A DNA stretch of 64,000 nt from Oncomelania hupensis (GCA_036898135.1 CM072515.1:66434093-66498092); one strand, 5' to 3'. Shown: positions 21,130 through 31,956, counted from the stretch's first letter. A program made the numbers and translations. The notes: generated by a model not told the origin, from the sequence alone.

Positions 21130-22540
21130 ACGCTATATACGCGCCTTTCCCCAAATCTATAACAAGAGCTCGGTTTACACCGCACAGCCCTATAGCTTTT
21201 GCTTGTTTAGTCAGTAGTAATACTTAGGTACTGGTAGTCTATAGCAGACGATTAAGGTATTACTGATGTGTACACACACTGCGAGCTTGACGCGAGCCGT
21301 GTAGTGACATCATCGCAGCGTGCGTTAGATCGGGATTCTCATCCAATGAGAACACAGGTAGAGTGGTTAGAACCAGTTCTGGCCGATTCAGGCAAAGCCA
21401 GGTAGAAAGTCAGTCAAGTTTGAAACGCTGAGCAGTACACAGTACTCTCTGACAGAATCTCTCCTGGGAAGATTAGACAGCAGTACTTGTTGAATATTCG
21501 AATTCAATCAAGTAGCCACGGCCTGACATTGTCAAACAGGTAAATGAACATACTTCTGTTTCATCGTGATGTATTTATATTATTGTTGAATTATGTTTGT
21601 AAAATTTGCTATGCATAGAATTGAATTGTTAGTCCGACTTTGCGTGACCACGTGGAAGAATCCGACCACGAGGCAAGCATGACCGGTCGACGCCATGTTG
21701 TATCCCTGACGGAACCAGTTGTTTACCCTATATGTATGCTTGCAGACCAGTGGCTGTACCCGAGAATGTTTATAATATTATTATTTCTTTATGTGTATAG
21801 TTAGCCACGATTTATATTTATATATGTATAGGAAATTAGAGTGGAGATTCCAGTGGACCACAGAATGTTCGTCGCTTAGGTATAGAAATGTGAAGCTATC
21901 ACTGAGGGCTACTTTGGCCTTCAGTGAGACGCTCTGCACAGACCTATTATACAGGGTTGTGCAGAATTTCGTCTCATATGTTACAGACGAGCAGGCGGTA
22001 TATCGTGAGCCCAACTCAGCAAAGGACAGAACCTAATCGACGCTTAGAGTTGGCTGCCGAGGCATCTGCAGCATTGTGCGCAGATAGCCCACCCGTCGAA
22101 CACAAGCCACGACAACACAGATTGTCCCGGAAGCGACCTCAACGCAGCGCTTCAACAACGAAGTTAAGTGCATCTTCGCTAAGTGCACTAAAACTCTGTA
22201 TAAACAGGACCACAGTAGTCCACTCTTTAAAAACGCTGACCCTTAAGGCAAAAAGTAGCCAGTGCCCGATGAAGAACCATTCGCATTGACAATTGAATTT
22301 TTAAGTTAGATTCGTACTTCGAAGATCGTCTATAGAGTAGAGGAAATAAATGTGTGATTTTTACTGTTATCAAGTGGCTGGACTACATATGATTCATAGC
22401 CGTGTGAGAGCTAGTGTGACAGTGATCTTTTACCATTTTTCTATCTATCTCTGTACCCCAGCCTAAACACAAACCGAGCTAAACAAATAAATGTAGTAAG
22501 TGAAGTCAAAGGGAGATAACTAGCTATCCCCATCGACTAA
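21130..22540. other. unassigned region with short open frames
   Basis: Contains frames of 81 codons (21791-22036) and 121 codons (21924-22289) on the plus strand that overlap in different frames and match nothing I recognise, plus an AATAAA near 22344. A CAGGTAAATG donor-like site lies near 21537. It might be a leader or UTR of a gene or another LTR, but nothing decides this. Confidence 0.3.
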
Positions 22541-22800
22541 GACGTGGAGGTAATAGCAGTCCATTGTGCAGAGCCCAGCAACAATAAACCCCCGGCACAA
22601 AATCAATCAGGCTCAAAAGCGCGGCGATCTGTACCAACATACACCCTCACCTGTCTCATCCACCCTCACACACACACACACACACACACCAAATACACAT
22701 CTATCACTCAAACAGGTGGTGTAAAGGTAGAAAGATCGGAAAGACGGGGAAAAAATCGAATTTTTATTTTTGAAATTTTATATATTGACTGTGTCTAGTA

Positions 22801-22967
22801 CCATTATTGAAGGGAGGGAAGAAAACCGGAGTGGCCGGAGAAAACCCTCGGTGACCTCAATAGTCTCGTACCTAAGTCATATACGTTCGCATCTTGCGGG
22901 AATCGAACCCGCCACCTTCGGCATAGGAAACCGGCGACTAATGCACTGCGCCACGAGGCCACCCCAG
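22801..22967 (-). repeat. SINE-B copy (tRNA-derived)
   Basis: The minus strand starts GTGGCCTCGTGGCGCAGTGC (A-box region) and has a clear B box GGTTCGATTCC, followed by GGTTTTCTCCGGCCACTCC. The head keeps tRNA-like spacing between A and B boxes. It is one of the three SINE-B copies, with 3120-3290 and 40283-40575. Confidence 0.75.
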
Positions 22968-23063
22968 TATGTAGGGCCTATCCATGTTCGTGTCCTTGTT
23001 TGCCAACTTGCCCCGTTTGTCCATTTCAAACCAGTTGTGCACCTGCTATGCCTATCATTTTAT

Positions 23064-23945
23064 CCTATCCTATCCCCTATCCTGTCCCGTAACCCGAAGG
23101 TCGTAGGGGCACCACAGATGATCGTTTAACCAGCATACTCCATCTTTCTCTGTCCTCAGCAGCCCTGATGGCTTCGCTCAGTGTCAAACCAGTCCATTCT
23201 CGAATGTTGTCCTCCCACCTCTTTTTCGGTCTCCCTCTTCTTCTACCTCCTTGCACTGTGCCTTGCAGAATAGTCTTTGCAAGGCCTGATGATCTGGTGA
23301 CGTGGCCATACCATCGGAGTTTCCGTTTCTTCACCACTGTTAGCAGGTCATCGTGTTGTCCAATGGCTTGTGTGATGGTCTGTCGGACTTCGTCGTTGGT
23401 GATGTGTTGGGTATAGGAAATGCCCAGAAGTCTTCTGTAGCACCTCATCTCCATGCTTTGTATACTTCGTTGGAGATCTGCTGTGAGGGTCCATGCTTCG
23501 CAAGCATATAGGAAGATGGAGATGACAAGGGAGCGCAGCAGTCTTACTTTGGAATGAAGACTGGTGGTCCTGTCTTTCCAAATGGGCTTCAACCTTGTCA
23601 GGGCAGCTGTTGTTTGTGCGATCCTGGAGAGGACTTCCTGTCGGGACCCATTGTCTGATACAATGGCTCCTAAATATTTGAAGCTATGCACTGTGTTGAG
23701 GGATTGGCCTTGGACTTTGATGTCCGTATTGATGCCATTGGTGTTGTTGGTCATCAGTTTGGTCTTCTCTGCACTTATTTCCATTCCATAGGCTCTGGAG
23801 GTGGTGTCAAGCCTCTGTACCAGCTGTTCAAGTTCTTGTTCCTCTCCAGCCAATCCATCAATGTCATCTGCAAAACGAAGATTGGAGATTGCTCTACCCC
23901 CTATGCTGACTGTGCCTTCATGATCTGCAAGAGCATCTTCTGCTA
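23064..23945 (-). pseudogene. LINE-R copy 3: RT C-terminal part, frame open
   Basis: A 318-codon minus-strand frame (23077-24033) carries SIGGRAISNLRFADDIDGLA (the ADD of RT motif C), YGMEISAEKTK, FKYLGAIVSDNGS, LRSLVISIFLYACEAWTLT, KRKLRWYGHVTRSSGLAKTI and GRRRGRPKKRWEDNIREWTG. The 3' end is the GGGATAGGATAGG tail at 23064. RT motifs A and B and the endonuclease are missing, so it is a 5'-truncated insertion. The first 30 codons of the frame, including a (GAC)n stretch, are flanking sequence. It is the best preserved LINE-R copy here; RTE-superfamily placement is inferred from the EN/RT style and the microsatellite tail. Confidence 0.8.
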
Positions 23946-24275
23946 ATGTAGTTTGTATGTTTATTGTTTTGTATGATTCGTCTGATGTCTCCGGTCTTGC
24001 GCAAAAATACGACGACGACGACGACAACAGCAAAACTATTAAATTTTAAGTTAATTTAATACCACCCGTGTCAAAATTAATTACAACTGAATAATTGTCA
24101 CAACTCAACGCTCATCCACCCCTCCCACAGGAACTGGGGACTTAGTGTTTAGTTTGGGGTTTAAATAATAAGTCTCAAGATTAAAGTAGTATAAAGCAGT
24201 CTGTTCTGCTTTACACAGAAAAGTGATTAAAATTATAAGCTCTCAGAAAATTCAAATAGCATTGAACGAATGAAG

Positions 24276-24556
24276 CTTAGGATGATGGTGGTGGTGATGA
24301 TGATGATGTGGTGGTGGTGGGATGATGGTGATGATGATGTGGTGCTGGTGTTGGTGATGATGACTTGTATAGCGCGATCCTCCACGTCGGTAGACATGCT
24401 CATTGCGCTAGCAGTGGTTTGAGTAGGGAGCGTGGGAGGGTGAGGGTGGTAGAGGAACGCGGGGGAGTGGGAGGAAGAGGAGAGGGTAATCCAACAATAA
24501 AACGGGGCAGCCATCACATGATGATGATGTGATGATGATGATGATGATGGTGGTGG

Positions 24557-24601
<45 letters not shown>

Positions 24602-24656
24602 CGACGACGATGGGGAGGATGACGGCGCGCGACGATGATGATGATGACGACAATGC
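24276..24656. repeat. (GAT/GGT)n microsatellite cluster
   Basis: GATGGT-type repeats at 24276-24345 and a GAT array at 24519-24652. Long frames of His, Ser, Met or Ile across it are low-complexity artefacts. Confidence 0.9.
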
Positions 24657-24932
24657 TGATAACACTCAAACCTTCTTTGAAAATCCACCGAAAGTTCGTA
24701 CATTTCTTTGTCCAACGCCAGACTATTTCACAAACTAGGATTTTGCAACAACATAAAACCTATAATGAAGACAACATATTCCTTGCATACAATTTACCAA
24801 CCCAACTCACAGGGCTAAAATCGCTGCATCACTGCGAATAATTATATCTTGAGGGAAGACAACGATAATACTATTTTCATACTAATTATACCCTATAACT
24901 GAAGGCGTTATGGTCATGGCAATTTAAAAATG

Positions 24933-25004
<72 letters not shown>
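24933..25004. repeat. (CT)n microsatellite
   Basis: About 72 bp of CT repeat, just left of the nested RepA and LTR element insertion. Confidence 0.95.
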
Positions 25005-25007
<3 letters not shown>

Positions 25008-25255
25008 TAATCTAATATTACAAGTGGGACAAGCGTATTTTTCAACCAAAGCCTATATAATGGATTTTCTGACGGATCGAACAAAACAAACATTACATTA
25101 CATTACATTATTATTGCTTTAGGTCCAGCGGACTCTTCCGAGCCAAATCAGGACCGGACAACACCCGATCCGCATAAAAGATCTGCTGAAACAACCCTAG
25201 TGGTAAAACCGAAAGCTCTCCACCAGCTAGTCACTTTACAATAAAGACATCCAAC

Positions 25256-26863
25256 TGTGACAAGGCGTGCAATTGCACCTCTGAGCTAGACTGCCAGCAT
25301 CTCACACCCACGCTCAGCCAGCCATCATTTCTCCTTAACCAGCCATCACTAGCAGGCCCGCTCGCCCAGTCGCTTAAGCCCCGCCCCCCGGGGCATCGCC
25401 TTAAAGCCTGCCACAAAACCTGACATAGTGTCAGACCCAAGCATTCCTGCCTCGAAGTCACAACCTGTCCGAAGACACGTCTCCATCACCGAGTGACCTC
25501 TGAGCTTCGACAGTACCCTTGTGCTTCCACCCATCTTAAGTCAAGGTAAGAGAGGGAACTTACTCTTTGTCATATAGCAGACCCATCACCCGTCGTTCGC
25601 CCATCATGTTCATGCGTCCTGTCGATATGTATGTTCATGTTTATAGTTTTGCCTTGATGTGTTGCTGTGACTTGTATTTATCCCTTGCACATATTTTCTA
25701 CCTTGTATATGACCCATGACATGTTTGGATTTATGCTTGTATGCTCCGTTAGCCCCATGTGTAAATACCCCATGCCATGCTGTCCCCCCGCCTAGATTAA
25801 AGTCCCCAGTACAGCCCCGACCTACAACCCCTTTGCCCTGCACCCCTCCATTTGCTTTCCCCCTTGCTCCCAATGTATAAATATTTGCCCTGCTGCCAAC
25901 CCCATCCTAATGCGCCGAATGTATCTTATACTAGCGGCTGCCAATAAACTCCACTTTGGCCCAGTAAATCTAGTTGCATTGTTTGACTGTTGGTCTATGC
26001 ACTGGCTCAACCCTTGACCGGTCAACCAAATTTGAATTCTGAGAAGGGCTATTATACCACAGGCCCTGAACCCACACTATCCCTATCCCCCGCTGATACA
26101 GCGTCTGTATTACATTACAGACGGGTTCCTGTACCGGGCGAATCACCCCGGCCTTGTATCATCTCCCAGTCGCTGACCCGCTGCAGGCCCCTGTCAACCC
26201 AGGAGGTCAATGAGAAGCGAGACTCGGGACTTCGCCATTTTCTAGACGGCTAGCCACGAAAGCCGATTTCTAGGCCTGTACCATCACAAGACAATCACTC
26301 GTGGTCTATGCGTCATCGCGTGACCACTGACCTGCATCTTCGCACCCACGCTATCGACCGTGGCCAGCAAGCCAACCAGAGTATCCTGGACCCATCGCCG
26401 CACTGCAGTACAGAGCTAAGTGTTCTAGCCTCCGAGAATCCCCACTCGCCAGATTATCAGAGAGACTCTGGAAATCATACAGATACACTCTAGCCCTGTG
26501 ATGAAATCAGTCTACAGTCGCTCTAGTACCCCAAATATTGACTACCCAGAATATCACCGAACTACTCCTTACTGAAGACGCTTTGCCAATGACTCACGTT
26601 AGAAGTATTTGACCTACACTCCCCACTTTGAATTATTAAAAGTAACTAGTTATAGAAATTGCAATTACCCTGACTGGCCTTTGAATGTGAATTTCTTAAC
26701 TAGTGTAGCCTTACTCTCCATCTCGTCTTTACCCTGTCTGTCTATTAAGTTGGCCCAGCTTTAATCTCTTGAATGTCATCGCACCATTAACCTATCAAAG
26801 GAGGTAATACAGCGCTAGAGATTAAGAGCTTACCCCCATCCCCCAACCCCTCTCTTCGTGACA
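25256..26863 (+). repeat. 5' LTR of the Gmr1-like element
   Basis: Begins TGTGACAAGG and ends TCTTCGTGACA. A TATAAATA lies at 25876-25883 and an AATAAA at 25943-25948, which puts U3 at about 650 bp and leaves a very long U5 of roughly 900 bp. Compared base by base with the 3' LTR I see three substitutions (near 25301, 25533 and 26070) and no indels. Confidence 0.95.
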
Positions 26864-27274
26864 TTAACTTTGGCGACCCCGACGAGACTAAAGACTTAGG
26901 TTTTCCCCCTCCAACCCAACGAGACAAAAGACTTAGGTTCCCATCCCAACTTGACGAGACTTAGGACTTAGCGTAATTTCCACCCCAGCCCAGTATAGAT
27001 AGGACCCAGCCCTCTAAGCCTAGTAGTAGATAGCATAGCCCCATAGGTCCCTTACTGGCTTCCCCGAGTGGTGGTATCTCAAAAGGCTTTTTCTTGCATT
27101 CATTTTTGTATTTTTGATTGATTGCATTTTGTCTTTGTGGTTGTGTTGTATTCGCCCCTTTGCAGTTTCATCGTAGCTCATCCAGCCCACCCCCTTGTTT
27201 TCCGTCAGTGTACCCCTTGTGTGCGCCCCTCATTCCGGTTAGGACCTTTTTCAGGGTAAGTTACCTCCCTTACC
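26864..27274 (+). promoter_or_regulatory. leader with primer-binding site
   Basis: The likely primer-binding site is TGGCGACCCCGACGAGA at 26871-26887, seven bases after the LTR. It starts with TGG, as expected for pairing to a tRNA CCA end; I cannot name the tRNA. Three short repeats of the type CGAGACTAAAGACTTAGG follow (26882-26975), then a pyrimidine-rich leader to the gag ATG at 27275. Confidence 0.65.
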
Positions 27275-28006
27275 ATGGCCGACCGGGGAGAGCTTGCGCT
27301 TAAGTACAAGAGTATTGGCGAGAGCTTAGGGCTCGCCGGCACCGAACTCAAGGACTACGTCCTGGCTAGCGTAGATGCGGACGTGGCCGAGGAAAAGTTG
27401 AAGAGGGAGGAGAGGGCCAAAGAGCGAGATGCGAAGAGGCAGGAGGAAGAAAGAGCAGCGGCACTGAAGAAGGAGGAGGAGAAAGAGCGCATCGCCGCGG
27501 AAGAACGGGCCGCCGCCCGGAAGAGAGAGGAAGAGAAAGAGCGCATCGCCGCGGAGGAACGGGCCGCCGCCCGGAAGCTTGCAGAGGAGGAGAAAGCCGC
27601 CGCCCGGAAGCTTGCAGAGGAGGAGAAAGCCGCCGAGCGGAGAAGAGAGGAGGCTAAGGAGAGGATTGCAGAGGAGGAGAGAGCCGCCGAGCGGAGAAGA
27701 GAGGAGGCGAAGGAGAGGATAGCAGAGGAGGAGAGAGCCGCCGCAAGGAGAAAGGAGGAGGACGAGAGGATAGCGGCACTGGAAGAGAAGAGGAAGGACA
27801 GGGAGCTCGAACGGCGCCAAGCACTCCTCCAGCTTGAGCGCGACCGCCGCGATTTAGGTATCGCATCGCCCGCTAGCGAAGACTACTCGCTCATCGCCCC
27901 CAGCTTCGCCGCCAGCACCGGAATACCCGCACCCCCCCCCCCCCCCGCCGATTCCGGGGATGAACTTCCCCCTGGACCCATTCGTCGAACGAGACGAATC
28001 GATTGA
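27275..28006 (+). CDS. Gag N-terminal part: charged coiled-coil region (Gmr1-like element)
   Basis: Starts MADRGELALKYKSIGESLG at the first ATG after the leader, followed by about 150 residues of Glu/Arg/Lys/Ala-rich heptad sequence with near-tandem repeats of the type ERAAARKREEEKERIA, a predicted long coiled coil. A proline run encoded by 15 C (27932-27946) follows. Past this run the real continuation is in the +1 frame: there PIPGMNFPLDPFVERDE leads into the core Gag domain, whereas this frame ends in 20 unrelated residues. Coiled coils at the N-terminus of metazoan Gag are common and probably aid multimerisation. The genuine coding part is thus 27275 to about 27946. Confidence 0.8.
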   Translation: MADRGELALKYKSIGESLGLAGTELKDYVLASVDADVAEEKLKREERAKERDAKRQEEERAAALKKEEEKERIAAEERAAARKREEEKERIAAEERAAARKLAEEEKAAARKLAEEEKAAERRREEAKERIAEEERAAERRREEAKERIAEEERAAARRKEEDERIAALEEKRKDRELERRQALLQLERDRRDLGIASPASEDYSLIAPSFAASTGIPAPPPPPADSGDELPPGPIRRTRRID

Positions 28007-31000
28007 AGTCTATCTCGCCCGATTCGAACGAGTCGCGGGAGAAAACGGTCTTGACCCCCAGTACTGGTATCGCAAGCTCAGTCATGGCCTTAAGGGGAAG
28101 GCCTATGAGATTCTGGCCAAGACACCGACTTCCGAGGAGGGAGACTACCCCGCCCTCAAGAGAGCTCTACTGCATGGTTTTGAGCTCTCAGGTGAGCACT
28201 ACCGCAAGAATTTCCGGAACTCCCGGAGAGAGAAAGGGGAGAAGTTTACGCAGTTTGCCGACCGTCTAGCTACGCTACGGGACAAATGGATAGAGCAAAC
28301 TGACGAACCAAAGACATACGACGGACTGCTAGAGTTGATGCTAGCCGAGCAACTCCGAGGGACAATGCCAGCGGAACTTCGGACTTTCGCCGCCGAACAG
28401 GGGGCCGCTCGCCTTGAAGATCTTATCATCGTCGCGGACCGTTACCTCACCGCCCATCCCGACGACAGACAGCCTCGCCGTGATCCCCCCGCACCCTCGT
28501 CGCCAGATACCCGCCACCAGCCTCGCCGGCCAGTCCCGCCAGCGAACCACCGTCCACAACCGCCCAAAGGACGCCCGAACCCCGGAGCAGAGCCAGGGAA
28601 GCGGAGCACAGAGCTCTACTGCGGCTACTGCCAGCGCCGAGGACACACCCGGGAGAAATGTTTCCGCCGCATCAGCGACCAGCGTCGCAAACAAGGTACC
28701 GTACTAGCCCTACGCCAAGTTACCCCCGACGGGAAACCGGTAACCCCCGTCGTCACTCCCGCCGACCGACCGGCCGTCACCGAGCAAGTGACTGTCAACA
28801 ATCGCCCAGCCCACTGTCTATACGACACTGGACTCACCTTCGACGCCGTCGTCCGCCGCTCGCTCATCAGGGACCAAGACCTGACCGGCGAAACTATCAC
28901 CCTGAAGTTGGCCGACGCGTCTCAACCCAGCACCACGCTCCCTATAGCCCGGATCCATGTCAACAGCCGATACGTAACGGGGACCATTCAAGCTGCCGTG
29001 ATGGACCAGCCCCTGTACGACCTGATTTTAGGATGCCGATACGTGTTCTTGGGGATGCCGCCCCAGCCTGTGGAGTCGATGGCCGCCGTCCAGACGCGCG
29101 CCCAGGCGAAAACAGCCGCGACACCACCCCCGATACCCAACCAGATGCCGGAACAGATCCGGAAGGCCCAAGAAAGCGACGTCACCCTCCGCAAGTGCTA
29201 CGGAAAACTTCCCGCCGCACGCACTCCACCCAAGTCCGGGGACTTTTTCGTCGAAGACGGACTCCTCTTCCGTCAGAAGGACGACCATTCTCAACTCGTC
29301 GTGCCTGCGACACTTCGCCCCCAAGTCCTGGAACTTGGCCATAGCATGCCCCTAAGCGGACATATGGGCATAGGAGCGACCACTCTACGCATCAGCGCTC
29401 AGTACCACTGGCCCGGGATGACCGAAGACGTGAAGCGCTACGTCAAGTCCTGTCGCCAGTGCCAACGATACTCGCCCCGCCATCACACCGTCCCGGTCAC
29501 TATCAGCCCCACCGTCGTCGTCGGAACACCCTTCCAGCGAGTGGCTGTCGACATAGTAGGACCCCTCCCGCGGACCAAGAAGCGGAACCAGTACCTACTA
29601 ACCCTTGTCGACGCTTGCTCGATGTGGTGTGAAGCCGTTCCTCTACCGAAGATCGACGCCGCCCGAGTCGCCGACGCGCTCGTCACCATATTCACGCGAG
29701 TCGGATTCCCGGACAACATCTTGACCGACAACGGGTCCCAGTTCACCGGGAAACTCATGCAAGAAGTTTTTCAACTGCTCCGCATTCGCCATATCCGGAC
29801 TCCACCCTACCACCCCGCTAGCAACGGACAGGTCGAGCGCCTAAACGGGACTCTCATCTCGATTATCCGCAAGATCGCCGACGAACAGCCGGAAGCGTGG
29901 GACACATACGTCGCGTCAGCGCTCTTCGCGTATCGAGAGACCCCGCACACCTCCACCGGATACACGCCTTCCACGCTGCTTTTTGGAAGACCCCTTTCCG
30001 GACCTCTAGCCGCCTTGCGACGTAGCTGGACCGACGCCAAACTGGACGAGGCACCGGTCGACGCCACGAAATACGTCACGAAGCTCCAAGAAACCCTCAA
30101 GGCCACATGGAAAGCCGCCTCCGCCAACCTGAAGAGGGCGAGAGAAAGGCAAGCCCGCTATCATAATCGCCGCGCCCGGGACCGAGAACTACAGGTAGGA
30201 GACCAAGTCCTACTGCTCCTCCCCAGCGGCACCAACAAGCTAGACATAGCTTGGCAGGGACCCTACCCGGTGCTTGAGAAGCTCTCCCGTACCACTTATC
30301 GCATCGAGGTAGGCGGAAAGCCCAGGACCCACCACATCAATCTGCTCAAGCGGTACCTGGAGCAACCTGCACCCGCCCCAGACTCCCACTCGCTACTCAC
30401 GGTCGCGCTGGCCGTCGAAGTGGATGGCACAGAGACCGGCGTCGCCGAGTTTCCGCTAAAAGGGAAGGAATCCTTCCGGGACGTCTCTCTGGACCCCTCA
30501 CTCCCCGCCGGCCAGCAACGCCAACTACGCGCCATCGTAGCAGAATACAGGGAAGTCCTCACCGACATTCCTGGGAGGACGGACCTAGAAGAGGTTCGAC
30601 TAACACTGACGGACCCCACTCCCGTCCGCCAGAAACCGTACCCCGTCCCACTTTCCCAGCAGCAAGTAGTAAGAACGGAAGTAGAGGCTCTGCTACAAGC
30701 CGGAGTCATCGCTCCCTCCCGTTCCCCCTACAGCGCAGGAATAGTTCTATCACGGAAGCCCAGCGGAGAACATCGCCTCTGTATCGACTTCCGGCAGCTG
30801 AATCTTGTAACCCAGTTCGTGCCCGGACCCCTATCCGACCCAACAGACTTGTTTGCAAAGCTACAATCCGCCCGATACTTCTCCCGAGTGGATCTGAGCA
30901 AAGGCTTTTACCAGATTCCCGTGCACCCTTCATCCCGCCAGTACCTAGCCTTCAGCACGATGGACGGCCACTATGAGTTTAACGTTCTGCCGTTTGGTCT

Positions 31001-31628
31001 GCACAATGCCCCAAGTATTTTCAGCACGATGATGCGGAAGCTGTTGGACCCCCTCCACTGTCCGTTCGTACACTCTTTCATGGACGACATACTCGTCGCA
31101 ACGGAGACATGGGAGGAGCACCTGCGAGTGGTGCGCCAACTCTTGCGCCGCCTCAAAGAAGCTGGCCTCACTGCCCGGCCGACCAAATGCCAGTTCGGCT
31201 ATCAAGAGCTGGAATTCCTTGGCCACACCATCAGCCATGGACAGCTCCGGCCCCTGGAAAAGACCGTCCAGCGCCTTCGAGACGCGCCACGCCCCAAGAC
31301 CAAGAAAGATGTCCAGTCCTTCCTGGGACTGAGTGGCTTCTATCAAAAGTTTGTACCCGGATACAACGGGATCGCCGCGCCACTATCCAGCCTAACCCGG
31401 AAAACCGCACCGGACCGAGTCCTCTGGACCCCGCAATGTGAAGCTGCCTTCCAGGAGCTCAAGGACAAGCTGACGTCCCAGCCAGTCCTGCGACCTCCCC
31501 AACCACGGACAGCCCTTCGTCCTGCGCACAGACGCCAGCGACGTAGGCCTCGGAGCCGTTCTACTCCAACGGGACTCCGCGGACGCCCCGACGCTCTTCC
31601 CCGTCGCGTACGCCAGCCGGAAACTTAA
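27960..31628 (+). CDS. Gag core, protease, integrase and reverse transcriptase polyprotein (Gmr1-like)
   Basis: Residues count from 27960. Gag core about 1-170 (YLARFERVAGENG), then a CX2CX4HX4C zinc knuckle at C221, C224, H229, C234. Retropepsin has the active-site DTG at 289-291 and the LILGCRY flap-side motif. Integrase: HHCC zinc domain H461, H468, C498, C501; catalytic D531, D590, E626 (a DD35E spacing, TDNGSQFTG and NGQVERLNG); then a GPY/F-type module at about 745-790 (WQGPYPVLEKL, HHINLLKRYLE). Reverse transcriptase follows: PYSAGIVLSRKPSGEHRLCI, motif A FSRVDLSKGFYQIPV, motif C FMDD at 1040-1043, and FLGHTIS in the thumb side. After residue 1180 the frame leaves the RNase H sequence at a CCCC run (31497-31500) and ends in unrelated basic residues. 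No initiator is needed at the ATG at 27960, since the frame is open upstream through the C-run. Confidence 0.9.
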   Translation: MNFPLDPFVERDESIEVYLARFERVAGENGLDPQYWYRKLSHGLKGKAYEILAKTPTSEEGDYPALKRALLHGFELSGEHYRKNFRNSRREKGEKFTQFADRLATLRDKWIEQTDEPKTYDGLLELMLAEQLRGTMPAELRTFAAEQGAARLEDLIIVADRYLTAHPDDRQPRRDPPAPSSPDTRHQPRRPVPPANHRPQPPKGRPNPGAEPGKRSTELYCGYCQRRGHTREKCFRRISDQRRKQGTVLALRQVTPDGKPVTPVVTPADRPAVTEQVTVNNRPAHCLYDTGLTFDAVVRRSLIRDQDLTGETITLKLADASQPSTTLPIARIHVNSRYVTGTIQAAVMDQPLYDLILGCRYVFLGMPPQPVESMAAVQTRAQAKTAATPPPIPNQMPEQIRKAQESDVTLRKCYGKLPAARTPPKSGDFFVEDGLLFRQKDDHSQLVVPATLRPQVLELGHSMPLSGHMGIGATTLRISAQYHWPGMTEDVKRYVKSCRQCQRYSPRHHTVPVTISPTVVVGTPFQRVAVDIVGPLPRTKKRNQYLLTLVDACSMWCEAVPLPKIDAARVADALVTIFTRVGFPDNILTDNGSQFTGKLMQEVFQLLRIRHIRTPPYHPASNGQVERLNGTLISIIRKIADEQPEAWDTYVASALFAYRETPHTSTGYTPSTLLFGRPLSGPLAALRRSWTDAKLDEAPVDATKYVTKLQETLKATWKAASANLKRARERQARYHNRRARDRELQVGDQVLLLLPSGTNKLDIAWQGPYPVLEKLSRTTYRIEVGGKPRTHHINLLKRYLEQPAPAPDSHSLLTVALAVEVDGTETGVAEFPLKGKESFRDVSLDPSLPAGQQRQLRAIVAEYREVLTDIPGRTDLEEVRLTLTDPTPVRQKPYPVPLSQQQVVRTEVEALLQAGVIAPSRSPYSAGIVLSRKPSGEHRLCIDFRQLNLVTQFVPGPLSDPTDLFAKLQSARYFSRVDLSKGFYQIPVHPSSRQYLAFSTMDGHYEFNVLPFGLHNAPSIFSTMMRKLLDPLHCPFVHSFMDDILVATETWEEHLRVVRQLLRRLKEAGLTARPTKCQFGYQELEFLGHTISHGQLRPLEKTVQRLRDAPRPKTKKDVQSFLGLSGFYQKFVPGYNGIAAPLSSLTRKTAPDRVLWTPQCEAAFQELKDKLTSQPVLRPPQPRTALRPAHRRQRRRPRSRSTPTGLRGRPDALPRRVRQPET

Positions 31629-31956
31629 GCCGGCCGAACAGAATTACGCCACGTCGGAGAAGGAGTGTCTCGCCCTCGTCTGGGCAGTCCAGAAGTTCCA
31701 ACTGTATCTCTACGGCTCGCACTTTACCGTCCAAGTGGATCATCAGCCGCTTTCCTTCTTGGCGACCTCAAAATCGCTCAACGCCCGGCTGATGAGGTGG
31801 GCTCTGCTGCTCCAAGCATACTCTTTCCAGCTGGAGCACATCCCAGGGAAAGACAACCACGGCGCAGACTTCCTCAGCCGTCACCCCGCAACCGACTCCA
31901 GCGAGTCGCCCCTGAGGGCCGACGCCCCAGCCTTCATTCCCGCCGCCGCCCACTAA
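31501..31956 (+). CDS. RNase H domain, in the +1 frame relative to RT
   Basis: Reads NHGQPFVLRTDASDVGLGAV (first catalytic Asp), PVAYASRKLKPAEQNYATSE with KECLALVWA (catalytic Glu), TVQVDHQPLSFL (catalytic Asp), then KDNHGADFLSRHP, and stops at 31954. These are the standard Ty3/gypsy RNase H motifs, so the domain is complete and only the frame is displaced by one base after CCC at 31497-31499. Whether this is a mutation in this copy, an assembly homopolymer error or a programmed shift cannot be decided here. No integrase follows. Confidence 0.85.
   Translation, partial: NHGQPFVLRTDASDVGLGAVLLQRDSADAPTLFPVAYASRKLKPAEQNYATSEKECLALVWAVQKFQLYLYGSHFTVQVDHQPLSFLATSKSLNARLMRWALLLQAYSFQLEHIPGKDNHGADFLSRHPATDSSESPLRADAPAFIPAAAH

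Noticed and set aside
21791..22289. A possible host protein of 81-121 codons
   Set aside because: Two overlapping frames with no recognisable motif and no splice-supported extension; left as unassigned.
24233..24740. His- and Ser-rich frame of 160 codons on the minus strand
   Set aside because: Driven by GAT/GGT repeats; no start context, domain or splice support.
25231..26493. Several 60-90 codon frames repeated identically in both LTRs
   Set aside because: Identity is explained by the two LTRs being near-identical copies; no start context or known domain, though the long U5 could in principle encode something small.
27326..27820. Minus-strand frames of 164 and 70 codons opposite gag
   Set aside because: Antisense shadows of the GC-rich coiled-coil region; composition follows the gag codons.
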